Source: Methanosarcina siciliae T4/M
GTDB taxonomy: Archaea; Halobacteriota; Methanosarcinia; Methanosarcinales; Methanosarcinaceae
DNA: 64,000 nucleotides
Assembly (NCBI RefSeq): GCF_000970085.1
Contig: NZ_CP009506.1
Coordinates: 4,712,001-4,776,000, forward strand
Reading direction: 5' to 3'
This document shows positions 9,865 to 19,451 of this stretch, in pieces. How positions within the stretch are numbered: the stretch's first letter is position 1; each line of letters begins with the position of its first letter. Both the position numbers and the translations under genes were made by a program. Under the pieces are notes generated by a model that searched no databases, was not told where the DNA came from, and saw only the letters and a list, made by a program, of their open reading frames with translations.

Positions 9865-10803
9865 TTGATCAGAGTAGGAGTAATAGGCACAGGCGCAATG
9901 GGCCAGAACCACGTCCGAATTTACAGCGAGATGGAGGACGTAGAGCTTGCCGGGATATCGGATGTAGACAAAAACAGAGTTGAAGCCATGGCTGCTCAGT
10001 TTAAAACGAAAGCCTTTACAGATTACAAGGAAATGTTTGCCGAAGAACTCGACGCAGTAAGCGTAGTTGTGCCCACAAAACTGCATAAACAGGTAGTCCT
10101 CGATGCCCTGGAAGCGGGCCTTCATGTCCTTGTCGAAAAACCGATTGCCGACACTGTTGAAAACGCAGACATGATGATCGAAGCTGCAAAGGAAGCAGGA
10201 AAAGTTCTTATGGTAGGGCATATAGAGCGTTTCAACCCTGCAGTCATAAGGCTCAAAGAGATTATAGATTCGGGAATTCTGGGCAAGATAGTTTCGATCT
10301 CCACCCGAAGAGTAGGGCCTTATAACCCAAGGATAAGGGATGTGGGAGTCATTCTGGACATCGGTGTTCACGATATTGATGTTATCTCATACCTTTACGA
10401 CAAGAAGATAAAGGGGGTTTATGCCATTGCAGGTGCAGACATTCACTCTTTTGAAGACCACGCCTCAATTATCCTGCGTATGGATAAGAATTTTGCAGGC
10501 GTTGTAGAAACAAACTGGCTGACCCCTCATAAGGTAAGGCAACTGACAGCAATAGGAATCAAAGGCGTAGCTTATCTGGACTACATTGACCAGACAGTCG
10601 AGCTGCACGACAACGGCTGGATCAGAAAAGCCAAAGTTGAACCTAGCGAACCCCTGAAAAACGAACTCACTTACTTCATAGACTGCATTAAGACAGGTAA
10701 AGAACCAAAACCCTGTGGGGAAGACGGCAAACACGCCCTCGAAGTAGCAATGGCAGCTATAAGATCCTACGAGGAAGAGAGACTGATCGAATTAGGAAAG
10801 TAA
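9865..10803 (+). CDS. Gfo/Idh/MocA oxidoreductase, UDP-sugar 3-dehydrogenase (WbpB/WlbA-like)
   Basis: A 312-residue NAD(P)-dependent oxidoreductase. The N-terminal Rossmann fold has GTGAMGQNH (8-16), and the EKP catalytic motif is at 91-93. The C-terminal alpha/beta domain carries IGVHDID-type histidine/aspartate residues. Position and partners suggest oxidation at C3 of a UDP-N-acetyl uronic acid, giving the keto substrate for the aminotransferase. The start is TTG 9865, preceded by AGGAAGTGA at 9852-9860, a good match to the 16S rRNA tail. The identity of the substrate is inferred from the operon and not from the sequence alone. Confidence 0.88.
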   Translation: MIRVGVIGTGAMGQNHVRIYSEMEDVELAGISDVDKNRVEAMAAQFKTKAFTDYKEMFAEELDAVSVVVPTKLHKQVVLDALEAGLHVLVEKPIADTVENADMMIEAAKEAGKVLMVGHIERFNPAVIRLKEIIDSGILGKIVSISTRRVGPYNPRIRDVGVILDIGVHDIDVISYLYDKKIKGVYAIAGADIHSFEDHASIILRMDKNFAGVVETNWLTPHKVRQLTAIGIKGVAYLDYIDQTVELHDNGWIRKAKVEPSEPLKNELTYFIDCIKTGKEPKPCGEDGKHALEVAMAAIRSYEEERLIELGK

Positions 10804-10898
10804 ACCGGATAAAACAGAACCGGTGACTGGAATAGAAGTCCGAAAGCTTCAGAGAAAAATAAAGACTATCTAAAAAACATATCTGGAAAGTGATAAGC

Positions 10899-12326
10899 AT
10901 GAGCAAACTGGAAAAACTTCTAAAAGAACGGGGCCCTATTAGAAAAATAGGTGTGCTTGGCATGGGGTATGTAGGTATCCCTGCGGCTGTTCTGTTCGCA
11001 GATGCTCCCTGTTTTGACAAGGTACTGGGCTTCCAGCGCAACTCAAAAAGCTCAGGTTATAAGATTGATATGCTCAATAGAGGAGAAAGCCCGCTCAAAG
11101 GGGAAGAGCCAGGCCTTGAAGAACTAATCGGAAAGGTTGTGAAAGCAGGCAAGTTTGAGTGCACCCCTGATTTCTCGAGAATCTCCGAACTTGATGCAGT
11201 TACACTTGCAATTCAAACTCCTTTTGCAAATCCCAAAGACCTGGAACCCGATTTCAGTGCCCTTGTAGAGGGGATCAGGAACGCAGGAAAATACCTGAGA
11301 CCTGGTATGCTCGTAGTCCTCGAATCTACGATCACTCCCGGAACAACCGAAGGAATGGCAAAGAGTATCCTTGAAGAAGAGTCCGGGCTAAAGGCCGGAG
11401 AAGATTTTGCCCTCGCGCATGCCCCTGAAAGGGTAATGGTAGGCAGGCTCCTGAAAAATATCCGGGAACACGACAGGATCGTAGGCGGAATCAATGAGGC
11501 AAGCACAAAAAGAGCCGTTGAGCTGTACTCTCCCGTGCTCACGGTCGGGAAGGTTATCCCTATGAGTGCAACCGCAGCTGAGGTTACAAAAACCGCAGAA
11601 AATACTTTCCGCGATCTTCAGATTGCCGCAATCAACCAGCTTGCCCTTTACTGTGAAGCCATGGGCATAAACGTCTATGATGTGAGAACTGGAGTCGACA
11701 GCTTAAAAGGTGACGGCATTACAAGAGCTATCCTCTGGCCCGGGGCAGGAGTCGGAGGCCATTGCCTGACAAAGGACACCTACCACCTGGAAAGGGGAGT
11801 CAAGATCGGAAAGGGAGAGATTGACTATCCCGAAGGTGCGGACTCGATTTATGTACTTGCAAGAAAAGTCAATGATTTCATGCCTGTACACATGTACAAC
11901 CTGACTGTTGCAGCCCTTGAGAAGCTTGGAAAGAAGCTGGAAGGCTCAAAGGTTGCAATTCTCGGATGGGCGTTTATCAAGGACTCGGATGATGCCAGAA
12001 ACACTCCCTCAGAACCTTACAGGGACCTCTGCCTGAAAGCCGGAGCCAGTGTTATGGTACACGACCCGTACGTAGTAAATTATCCGAGCGTTGAGATCTC
12101 CGATAACCTGGAAGAGGTTGTAAAAGACGCGGATGCTGTAGCAGTGCTTGCGGGGCACAGTGCATACTTTGATGTGAAAGCCGACTGGCTAAAGAAAGTA
12201 AGCGGAAAAACAAATCCGGTTATTGTTGATGGGAGAAATGTAGTTGAACCGGATGAATTTATTGAAAAGGGGTTTGTGTATAAGGGGATTGGGAGGGGAG
12301 ACAGAAACTCGCATGAGATAAAATAA
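10899..12326 (+). CDS. UDP-N-acetyl-sugar 6-dehydrogenase (WbpA/WecC family)
   Basis: A 475-residue nucleotide-sugar dehydrogenase. The NAD-binding motif GMGYVG is at 21-26, the E-S-T-I-T-P-G-T-T segment follows at about 142-150, and the catalytic cysteine is near 289 in GVGGHCLTKD. It converts a UDP-HexNAc to its uronic acid by two successive NAD-dependent oxidations. ATG 10899 is preferred over GTG 10890 because GGAAAGTGA precedes it at the usual distance. It is the last gene of the module and would catalyse the first reaction. It could instead act on UDP-ManNAc (WecC), since a WecB-like epimerase is present at 59144-60232. Confidence 0.9.
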   Translation: MSKLEKLLKERGPIRKIGVLGMGYVGIPAAVLFADAPCFDKVLGFQRNSKSSGYKIDMLNRGESPLKGEEPGLEELIGKVVKAGKFECTPDFSRISELDAVTLAIQTPFANPKDLEPDFSALVEGIRNAGKYLRPGMLVVLESTITPGTTEGMAKSILEEESGLKAGEDFALAHAPERVMVGRLLKNIREHDRIVGGINEASTKRAVELYSPVLTVGKVIPMSATAAEVTKTAENTFRDLQIAAINQLALYCEAMGINVYDVRTGVDSLKGDGITRAILWPGAGVGGHCLTKDTYHLERGVKIGKGEIDYPEGADSIYVLARKVNDFMPVHMYNLTVAALEKLGKKLEGSKVAILGWAFIKDSDDARNTPSEPYRDLCLKAGASVMVHDPYVVNYPSVEISDNLEEVVKDADAVAVLAGHSAYFDVKADWLKKVSGKTNPVIVDGRNVVEPDEFIEKGFVYKGIGRGDRNSHEIK

Positions 12327-12382
12327 AGAGGAAGAAATCTCCCCCTTAAGGCATTTGTTTAGATTTTATTCCGGGAAAAAAG

Positions 12383-12573
12383 GCGAAAGTTATTTTTTAG
12401 ATTTCGATTTCAACTACTGCAACCCAAATCATTATTGGGCTTGCAGACCGCCTCCCAATTGCAGTGGGTTTGGTGACTAGTTGAATCTCACAAGTATTTT
12501 TGCCAGAGGGCATCAGAGCAACATCAGAAGGCATCCTCGATACTTTTGTTGAGAACATTTTTGTCAGAATCAA
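12383..12573 (+). pseudogene. Relic of a Wzx-type flippase gene
   Basis: One reading frame here matches two separated blocks of the intact flippase at 29549-31066. The first block reads S-T-T-A-T-Q-I-x-x-G-L. The second reads I-S-Q-V-F, then R-A-T-S-E-G-x-L-x-T-x-V-E. About 90 codons that lie between these blocks in the intact gene are missing, and the frame holds a TAG and a TGA. The relic therefore has an internal deletion and nonsense changes. It runs into the 3' end of the minus-strand membrane-protein gene, whose last residues are antisense to it. Too short to detect as a gene, it marks an old flippase next to the sugar-nucleotide operon. Confidence 0.7.
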
Positions 12574-14641
12574 TGTTAACCGACTGATTCAGATAGTCTG
12601 AGTATTTGCAGTTAAGGTATAAATCAGCGTATGAATTAGAATATATTTTATTTTTTGTAAACATGATATTATTCAGGGAATTATTCTGATAATCAGATGG
12701 ACTGGAAGTGTAAAGTTGTTCTGTGTTTGGAACGCCAAAATACAGACCATCCTTTTCAAAAGCTTTATCTCTGACATAAAAATAATTGCAAGTGTAATTT
12801 ACAGATCCAGGAATTTCAGAAGAGTTCAAATAATTAAAACATAAATAATCCTTGGAAGTAAGCGCTAGAAAATACCTTTGCGAAAAATAATCAGATAAAA
12901 CACAAGACTCAGAAGAAGCATATGAATCTAAATAATTAAATCCATCAATTTCTTGTTGAGTGAAGTAATTTCTTGGACCATCTTCATATATAAAATTAGA
13001 ATTCGTGTTGCTATTAGTAATCGAAACAAAGCTAAAAAATAAAGGAATTAAAAAAACAGCTATGCAACATAATGTTTTCAATTTATCAGTAAAGAGAGAC
13101 TTAATAACTATATAAATCCCGACCCCTACAGATAAGGCTATAAATGGAAATACAAATAAACTGAATCTGTCGAACTGCAACAACTCCATAGTTTTCCATA
13201 GCAATTTTAAAGGAGAAGGGAAATAGAGCATAAAACATGCCAACGAGAAAAGACCAAAAGCACCCTTGGATTTACTTCTCTGGTATGATATAAGATATTT
13301 GACTCCGATTAATGCAAAAAATAAAGAAACATAAACATCCAAATTTGAAAATAGAAGATTCAGTAAATTTTCATTTAAAATAGAATTTATGTTATATTGC
13401 ATAATAAAGCTATCTTTATAGAAGAGACTTGTTAAATGTTGACCCACTACTTCTGATGTAAATCCATAAGCCCCATAAATCCAGTAACTGATGAAAAAAA
13501 CATTGAAAAATACAACAAATGTAGCTGATATATATCCATGGTCATTACTCAAGTATTCGCATATAAGGAACATAATAAAGAGAATAGAGATTTGTGCAGC
13601 TGATACTTGATGAGCCAGTACGATTGAAAACACAAATAACAATGTAAGAAATTTGAGATACCGATTAGTGGTAGAATTATTGATACTGTCACTGATACTG
13701 CTACGGATATTATTACTGATACTGCTACGGATATTATTACTGATACTGCTACGGATATTATTACTGATATTATTACTGATATTATTACTGATATTATTAC
13801 TGATATTAGTATCGACATTAATCCTATAAAGTAAGTAGAATAAGATAATAAAAAATACAAACGCAAATACTCTAGTAACCATATAGGTACCATGAAACAG
13901 GATCTCAGAACTCCAAGAGTAAACTAAACAGCTTAAAAGACTTATTTGTTTATTATTTGAAATAAGATAATATAGCATATATATAAACAACAACACAACG
14001 ACAAAAACAGGAGCAGTAATCAAAAAAAGAGAATTAGTTATATTCATATTCATAATATGAGCAGTTGCTGCAACTAAAATGTGATATAAAGGAAATTTGC
14101 TATAAAAGACCATAGATTCAGGAAGTGTGTTCCCAGATTCAGCAATAATTGTGGCATAATGGATATGAGGTAGTATGTCAGTAAAACCAAAATAGAGTGG
14201 GTATACAAAAGTAACACCATAGATAAAATTTAGCATTAATGCGGCAATTTCTACGAGTATTATTGAACTAGATGTTTTGCGAGAGAATATTTGAACAAAT
14301 ACAATTAAGTACAATAGTAAAAGTAATAAAATGTAAAATTCAGATCTATCATTAGTCAAAAGTAAACACACAGCTGACCAGATGAAGACGATAATATATA
14401 GTTGTGTTAAAAGATTGTTATTTAGTGAAAAAACATAAATATCGTTAAATTCGAGAGATAAGTTTCTCGCAAAAAAGATAAATAGAGCAGAGACCACTAC
14501 TACAATTGATAGAAGAGTTATATAATAATAGATACTTTGCAACTTCATTAAAAAGACGGATGATATGGAAACAACAACGGCTAATATAAGAAAAAAAGGG
14601 TGTGCATCAATAAAACGTTCAATGTAAGAATTGCCACTCAT
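12524..14641 (-). CDS. Large GT-C-like membrane protein with low-complexity insert
   Basis: A 705-residue protein with about 13 hydrophobic helices. After an early luminal loop with D-I-L-P-H-I-H (acidic and histidine residues, as in GT-C enzymes) come F-P-L-Y-H and, further on, L-A-H-Q-V-S-A in a helix. A soluble C-terminal domain of about 140 residues has several N-X-S/T sequons. It probably transfers or polymerises sugars from polyprenyl carriers outside the cell, which is inferred from layout. Residues of about 275-320 are a repeat of N-I-S-N and I-R-S-S units encoded by a 12-bp DNA repeat. The C-terminal dozen residues are antisense to a flippase relic. It is the last gene of a minus-strand run of three GT4 genes. 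Confidence 0.65.
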   Translation of the reverse strand: MSGNSYIERFIDAHPFFLILAVVVSISSVFLMKLQSIYYYITLLSIVVVVSALFIFFARNLSLEFNDIYVFSLNNNLLTQLYIIVFIWSAVCLLLTNDRSEFYILLLLLLYLIVFVQIFSRKTSSSIILVEIAALMLNFIYGVTFVYPLYFGFTDILPHIHYATIIAESGNTLPESMVFYSKFPLYHILVAATAHIMNMNITNSLFLITAPVFVVVLLFIYMLYYLISNNKQISLLSCLVYSWSSEILFHGTYMVTRVFAFVFFIILFYLLYRINVDTNISNNISNNISNNISNNIRSSISNNIRSSISNNIRSSISDSINNSTTNRYLKFLTLLFVFSIVLAHQVSAAQISILFIMFLICEYLSNDHGYISATFVVFFNVFFISYWIYGAYGFTSEVVGQHLTSLFYKDSFIMQYNINSILNENLLNLLFSNLDVYVSLFFALIGVKYLISYQRSKSKGAFGLFSLACFMLYFPSPLKLLWKTMELLQFDRFSLFVFPFIALSVGVGIYIVIKSLFTDKLKTLCCIAVFLIPLFFSFVSITNSNTNSNFIYEDGPRNYFTQQEIDGFNYLDSYASSESCVLSDYFSQRYFLALTSKDYLCFNYLNSSEIPGSVNYTCNYFYVRDKAFEKDGLYFGVPNTEQLYTSSPSDYQNNSLNNIMFTKNKIYSNSYADLYLNCKYSDYLNQSVNIDSDKNVLNKSIEDAF
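13686..13812 (+). repeat. 12-bp tandem repeat inside a coding region
   Basis: Units of GATATTATTACT and GATACTGCTACG alternate or repeat about ten times. On the minus strand they encode the N-I-S-N and I-R-S-S units of the membrane protein. The unit length is a multiple of three, so gain or loss of copies would change loop length without shifting the frame. Confidence 0.85.
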
Positions 14642-14872
14642 TTTTTCATCAAATCCTATTCAACTGTCATCGGTTAATCATCGGTTAAGGAATTTTCTTG
14701 CATGCATGTCATCGATTTTAGAGAAAAATCAGTCTCAAATTTAAAACATTGAGAATAAAATCGAGACATTGTTCCAACTTCATATCAATATTTTTAAGAC
14801 GTTACAGAAATAGGGCAATTTATCATGATCCTTTCTTAACTGAAGATGCATAAATCCCTATTTGACAATAAA

Positions 14873-16045
14873 TTATGAGTTTTTACTTTTATTAAAATTG
14901 TTAAGAACTTTACAAGAAATATGTTCGACATTTTCCGCAGCAACCCTCCAACTATGATAATTCTGAATGAATTTATAACCATTAGTTCCAATTTTTTCGC
15001 AGAGAGTGTCGTCTTGTAATAATCGTACAATAGTTTTACCTAAATCGCATACATCCTCAGGAGCTACAGAGATACCACCATTTGAAGTAGAAAGTAACTC
15101 TTCTACACCTGTTATTTTACTTGCAACGACAGGTTTACCGCAAGCGAGATATTCATATAATTTTAATGCAGATAAACCTATCCTTTCATTTCTTTCAATG
15201 ACAAAAGGTGCGACACAAATATTACTAGCATTAATATAAAATGGAACGGTTTCATAATCGACGTAGCCTGTAAACAGATAGTTTTGAGAAATATTCAAAT
15301 GATTTACAAGTTTTACCAGTTCATCGAATTTTGGACCCTCACCTACAATTACAAACTTCGTATTAGGACATTTACTCAAAATATATGGACTCGATTTTAT
15401 TAAATAATCTACACCTTGCCAAGGAGCCAAATGCCCAACAAAACAAATATATTTATAATTTGCATCTAAATTTAGAGTCTCCAATACACTTTTTCTATCC
15501 ATTGGCTTAAAAAGGTCAGTATTAGCACCATTTTCAACTACCGAAATTTTATGAGATGGAATTTCATAAGTTGATTGAAGAAATTCCTTCAATTTAGGTG
15601 TAACTGCTATAATATGTGTTGCACACGAATATCTGTTAGATAAAACCAAGTGCAAGATTTTAGCAATTGACCTGGGTAAAAGACCTGTTTCATTAGAGAT
15701 CCCATTTACCTCCACAACTACAGGAATATTAAATAGCAAAGATACATTACAACCAGTCCCAAAAAAGTGAGCTCTTTCATAAATAAGGTCACACTTATTT
15801 CGGAGTAAATAGAAACAACAAATAAAAAAAGCATTTATAGAAAAAGTAAATGCTCTCAAAAAATTAATATCAAGATATCCACATCTTTTGAAAGTTAAAT
15901 TATTCCCAAAATCTGGAGGATATTTAGTAGGAGAGACAACAGTGATAGAATTATTAATGGACAAATTTCTCAATATTTCCCTCACATGAGTAGAAGAACC
16001 GTCAGAACCATTTAGATCCGGGAAAGAAATATATAATATATTCAT
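14873..16045 (-). CDS. Family 4 glycosyltransferase
   Basis: A 390-residue GT-B enzyme. The N-terminal acceptor domain begins NILYISFPD with a glycine-rich loop (N-G-S-D-G-S-S-T-H). The C-terminal donor domain has V-G-H-L-A-P-W-Q-G (the usual V-G-R-L-x-x-x-K-G position), G-E-G-P, and the E-x7-E region R-I-G-L-S-A-L-K-L-Y-E-Y-L-A-C-G-K-P. It adds a sugar to a lipid-linked acceptor in the cytoplasm. ATG 16045 is preferred over an in-frame start at 16072 because AAGGTG stands five bases upstream and the family core starts there. The previous gene ends 33 bp upstream. Confidence 0.85.
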   Translation of the reverse strand: MNILYISFPDLNGSDGSSTHVREILRNLSINNSITVVSPTKYPPDFGNNLTFKRCGYLDINFLRAFTFSINAFFICCFYLLRNKCDLIYERAHFFGTGCNVSLLFNIPVVVEVNGISNETGLLPRSIAKILHLVLSNRYSCATHIIAVTPKLKEFLQSTYEIPSHKISVVENGANTDLFKPMDRKSVLETLNLDANYKYICFVGHLAPWQGVDYLIKSSPYILSKCPNTKFVIVGEGPKFDELVKLVNHLNISQNYLFTGYVDYETVPFYINASNICVAPFVIERNERIGLSALKLYEYLACGKPVVASKITGVEELLSTSNGGISVAPEDVCDLGKTIVRLLQDDTLCEKIGTNGYKFIQNYHSWRVAAENVEHISCKVLNNFNKSKNS

Positions 16046-16078
16046 AAAAACACCTTGAGGACATAATTTCAAAGAAAT

Positions 16079-17260
16079 TTACATGGTGAGAGTGAGGTAA
16101 ACTTGTTCGGTATCCTGAGCCACTTTTTCCCAAGAAAATTCTTTAACTTTATTCAGAGAGTTCGCTCCCATTTTTAGCCTCAACTCTTTATCATTCAAGA
16201 GATAAATTATTTTTTTAGCAAGGTCATTGTAGTCTCCGGTTTTAGTTAGAAATCCATTACAATCTACATCAATAATTTCTTTAAAACATTCTAACCCGCT
16301 TCCAACCAAAGGTAAGCCTGAAGCCGCAGCTTCCATTAAAGTAAGTGGAAAGGCCTCTGATAACGAGGGTAATACAAAAACATCTGCCGCTTTATAGTGT
16401 AATATCTTCATATCATCATCAATAAAACCTGTAAATAGAACGTCATTGTCAATACCAAGTGTTTTTGCCATTTCTTTCAGGTTATTTTTCCAAGATCCTT
16501 CACCAACAAGAACCAAATAAGAATCCGGAGATTCCTGTACTATTTTTTCCATTGCTTTAAGTAAAACGTCAGGAGCCTTTCTCGGGGTAAGGCTACCTAC
16601 AAAAAGAATAATAGATTTATCTTTTGGTAAATTCAATAAATTTCTACATTCTTCTTTTGAAAGAGGGATATCAAAATCATCGAGATTTATACCATTAGGT
16701 ATAACTTCTATTTTTGAGAAATATTTTTGTAAAGAGCGCGAATCTGCAACGTGGCTTTCAGAGAGACCTATGATAGAATTTGTGCGAGTCAAGATAAAAT
16801 CACATAAATAATTATTGAACAAAAAAACCCCGATTCTGCGTTTTAGACCTCCATATCCACCAATCCAGTCCCCATGATGAGTAATAATAAAGGGCTTGTT
16901 TTTTATCATGGAAAAGAAAAGAGCAGTTAATGGGGCTGGTAGGTTTCCCATATGTGCATGTACAATATCCAAACATAAGTCAGAAATAAGAGGCTTATAT
17001 AATAAGTCAAGAGAAATTGGAGCTTGACCGATAATAAAATTCTTTTTATACCTATATATCTTTATTTTCCCATAATCTTCTATAGAGTTAGTTGAGTTTA
17101 TTGAAGAGGTAAAAATAAAAATTTCATGCCCTCTTTTTGCCATTTCTACTGCTAAGCTATAGGCAACATTTTCTACCCCTCCATCGTGAGAATGAAAAAT
17201 CACTTCCCCTGTTAAAGGATTTTTATATGGAAATCGCGTTGTAAAATATCCAATTTTCAT
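16079..17260 (-). CDS. Family 4 glycosyltransferase
   Basis: A 393-residue GT4 enzyme. The N-terminus is KIGYFTTRFPYKNP with H-S-H-D-G-G-V-E-N, and an H-A-H-M-G-N-L motif follows. The donor domain shows F-V-G-S-L-T-P-R-K-A-P-D, V-G-E-G-S-W and the E-x7-E motif within S-E-A-F-P-L-T-L-M-E-A. The open frame reaches 17368, but ATG 17260 begins at the family N-terminus and has GGTGG a few bases upstream, so the extra 36 codons are rejected. It is the second of three consecutive GT4 genes, which probably add successive sugars of one repeat unit. Donor and acceptor are unknown. Confidence 0.87.
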   Translation of the reverse strand: MKIGYFTTRFPYKNPLTGEVIFHSHDGGVENVAYSLAVEMAKRGHEIFIFTSSINSTNSIEDYGKIKIYRYKKNFIIGQAPISLDLLYKPLISDLCLDIVHAHMGNLPAPLTALFFSMIKNKPFIITHHGDWIGGYGGLKRRIGVFLFNNYLCDFILTRTNSIIGLSESHVADSRSLQKYFSKIEVIPNGINLDDFDIPLSKEECRNLLNLPKDKSIILFVGSLTPRKAPDVLLKAMEKIVQESPDSYLVLVGEGSWKNNLKEMAKTLGIDNDVLFTGFIDDDMKILHYKAADVFVLPSLSEAFPLTLMEAAASGLPLVGSGLECFKEIIDVDCNGFLTKTGDYNDLAKKIIYLLNDKELRLKMGANSLNKVKEFSWEKVAQDTEQVYLTLTM

Positions 17261-17351
17261 AGTTCCACCGGACTGATCACATAAATTTATTAGGTCCTTA
17301 TTCAAGTTTAGTGATAAAACTGTACTGCCAGTAATAGCTATTTTAGATATT

Positions 17352-18455
17352 TTAAACCAACTCTTCATAAAGCTTTATTGTTTCCTTCACGGTGTCCTTC
17401 CAGGAATAGTTTTCAACAACATTTCTTCTTCCATTTTCCCTGAATTCTTCTGCAAGAGAAGAGTTTGATAGCACTTCTGAGATTCTGTCTCCAAGGGTTT
17501 GGGAATCTTTAACTGGGACCAGTATCCCACCACCATCGACAATATCGACAAGCTGCGGAAGCCGGGAGCAGACTACAGGGATTCCACACGACATTGATTC
17601 TAGAATTGTCCTTGGGACACCTTCCTCAAGGCTCGGAAGTACAAAAACACTTGAATTTTGATAAAGACCTGCAAGTTCAGAGTTCTGAACAAAATCCTTC
17701 ATTATAATACTGTTACCCAGATTCAGGTCATTTATTTTTTGAACGATACGGTCTTTTTCCGGACCTTCCCCGATCATTGTGAGAGTAGCTTTGGGGTGCC
17801 TGGATTTTACAATATTGAAAGCATCAATAAGATATTCGAGCCCTTTTCCTCTTGCATATCTGCCAACCCAGAGCAAGTTTTTTTTGTCAAAAGAGGTTTC
17901 CTTTGAAGGAACAAAAAGATCAGTATCGATGCCGTTGTGTATCACTTTGATTTTTTGGGATTTGATTCCGATGTCAACAAGTTCCTTTTTCTCGGATTCA
18001 GTGTAACAGATGATTTTATCTGCTGCTGCAAATGTAAGCCTGGCACCAGTGGCCGTATAAATGTTCTGGAACCATTTGGGAGCAGTCTGTGAGTTCAGGC
18101 CATGATTGGTTATGACAAGGGGAGTTGAACCCAACTCTCTTGCAACTGCACTGAGGTTAGTTGAAAAGAACAAGTGGGAGTGTGCATGGATCACATCATA
18201 CTTTGACTGGTCTTTAATCAGATTAATAAACATATTCGGTGTGATGGAATTTCCAAGTATTTTTACAAGTGGTTTGAAATTCCTGACATGATAACCGCCA
18301 AGAGCTTCATATTCACATTTGATGCCCTCAGACGCAGTATAAACGGTAACATCATGTCCCATTCTTGCCTGCTCCTTGGACATTTCATGGGCATGGATGC
18401 AAATTCCTCCAACCACATGAGGATAAAGGTCAGGAGCAATGCGCAATATTTTCAA
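17352..18455 (-). CDS. Family 4 glycosyltransferase
   Basis: A 367-residue GT4 enzyme: N-terminal K-I-L-R-I-A-P-D-L-Y-P with H-V-V-G-G, then H-A-H-S-H; donor domain with W-V-G-R-Y-A-R-G-K-G, G-E-G-P and the E-x7-E motif in E-E-G-V-P-R-T-I-L-E. The start is TTG 18455, seven bases after an AGAGGG ribosome binding site; the longer frame up to 18581 would add 42 residues with no family match. It is the first gene of the minus-strand run of three GT4 genes and the GT-C-like protein. A 91-bp gap separates it from the next gene. Confidence 0.87.
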   Translation of the reverse strand: MKILRIAPDLYPHVVGGICIHAHEMSKEQARMGHDVTVYTASEGIKCEYEALGGYHVRNFKPLVKILGNSITPNMFINLIKDQSKYDVIHAHSHLFFSTNLSAVARELGSTPLVITNHGLNSQTAPKWFQNIYTATGARLTFAAADKIICYTESEKKELVDIGIKSQKIKVIHNGIDTDLFVPSKETSFDKKNLLWVGRYARGKGLEYLIDAFNIVKSRHPKATLTMIGEGPEKDRIVQKINDLNLGNSIIMKDFVQNSELAGLYQNSSVFVLPSLEEGVPRTILESMSCGIPVVCSRLPQLVDIVDGGGILVPVKDSQTLGDRISEVLSNSSLAEEFRENGRRNVVENYSWKDTVKETIKLYEELV

Positions 18456-19451
18456 GAAAAAGCCCTCTTTTTTAATGTATTTTAATTCATTTTTTAATGT
18501 ATCCCATAACCTCACTGTCAGTATAAAACAATTCCCGTCAACACTATAAACATTAATATAAGAGTTTTCACAAACCTTCAACCCACTTAATTTTTTTGAT
18601 ATTCTGCATAATTATAGCCAATATCCCATAGTTTCTGATATAATATTATAATATGAACTCCAGCAAACTACGGAGAATTGAAAATCTTATTGCAGCAAGA
18701 ATATATCAAAAGAGATCAAAGTAGTGAATGCTTCAGCTAATAAGCCTATCAGGATAATATGAACCGAGAGAAAAACAGGAAGTTTTCCAAGTGTAAGAAT
18801 TAAAGGTAGCTGACTAAAAATCGTTCTTGAGAGCAACCGTAAGTATAAAGGCTTTAGGACCAGAGGCTTTAGGACGTTATAAAAAAGATGTATAAAAAAA
18901 CTATAGAACATGTCTATTCCGTGACTTTTTTTGGGTTCCATTCATCTTTTTCATAATTATAATCACTCTCCTTAAACCCTGTTTTTATTTTTAGGTGCCA
19001 AACAGGCCAAAATATATTGCAGCAAACTTAATAAATATTTTTAGGCATTGTCATGCGTTTTTTATAGTTTGAAGTTCTATTTTGAAGGGGGGACATATAC
19101 AAGAAAATAAGATTGAATAAAATAATTTATTTTGATAAGTAGAGGAGGAATTTATCATATAGGAGACACTGCATAAGCAAGAGAACAATTCTTACTCAAG
19201 CGGTTCTCCTCAATTGAACTAATGTTAATTGAACTGTATATTTTTCAATAGTTCGTTATAAAAAACTAATGTTAGGGAGTGGAAGCTATTTGAAAAATTT
19301 AGCTATTCTGATTGCAAACTGTATTATTTATTTAAAGCATTATTCGGGCAACTTAATAAAGATTTTCATAGAAAACTTGTTGAGAAATTTAAGAATATTA
19401 TCTGCGGAGAAATTTAAGAATAAATATAATGTCCAGACGTTTGCGAGAGTA
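18456..19451. other. Divergent intergenic region
   Basis: About 1 kb between the minus-strand GT4 operon and the plus-strand beta-helix gene; both promoters must lie here. A hydrophobic 84-codon frame on the minus strand at 18687-18941 has no recognisable domain and no ribosome binding site. Nothing else was seen. Confidence 0.35.

Noticed and set aside
13686..13812. Regularly spaced repeats that could suggest a CRISPR array
   Set aside because: Units are 12 bp and contiguous with no spacers, and lie within a coding frame. No cas gene was seen anywhere in the window.
18687..18941. 84-codon hydrophobic frame on the minus strand
   Set aside because: Hydrophobic by AT-rich composition, with no family or ribosome binding site.
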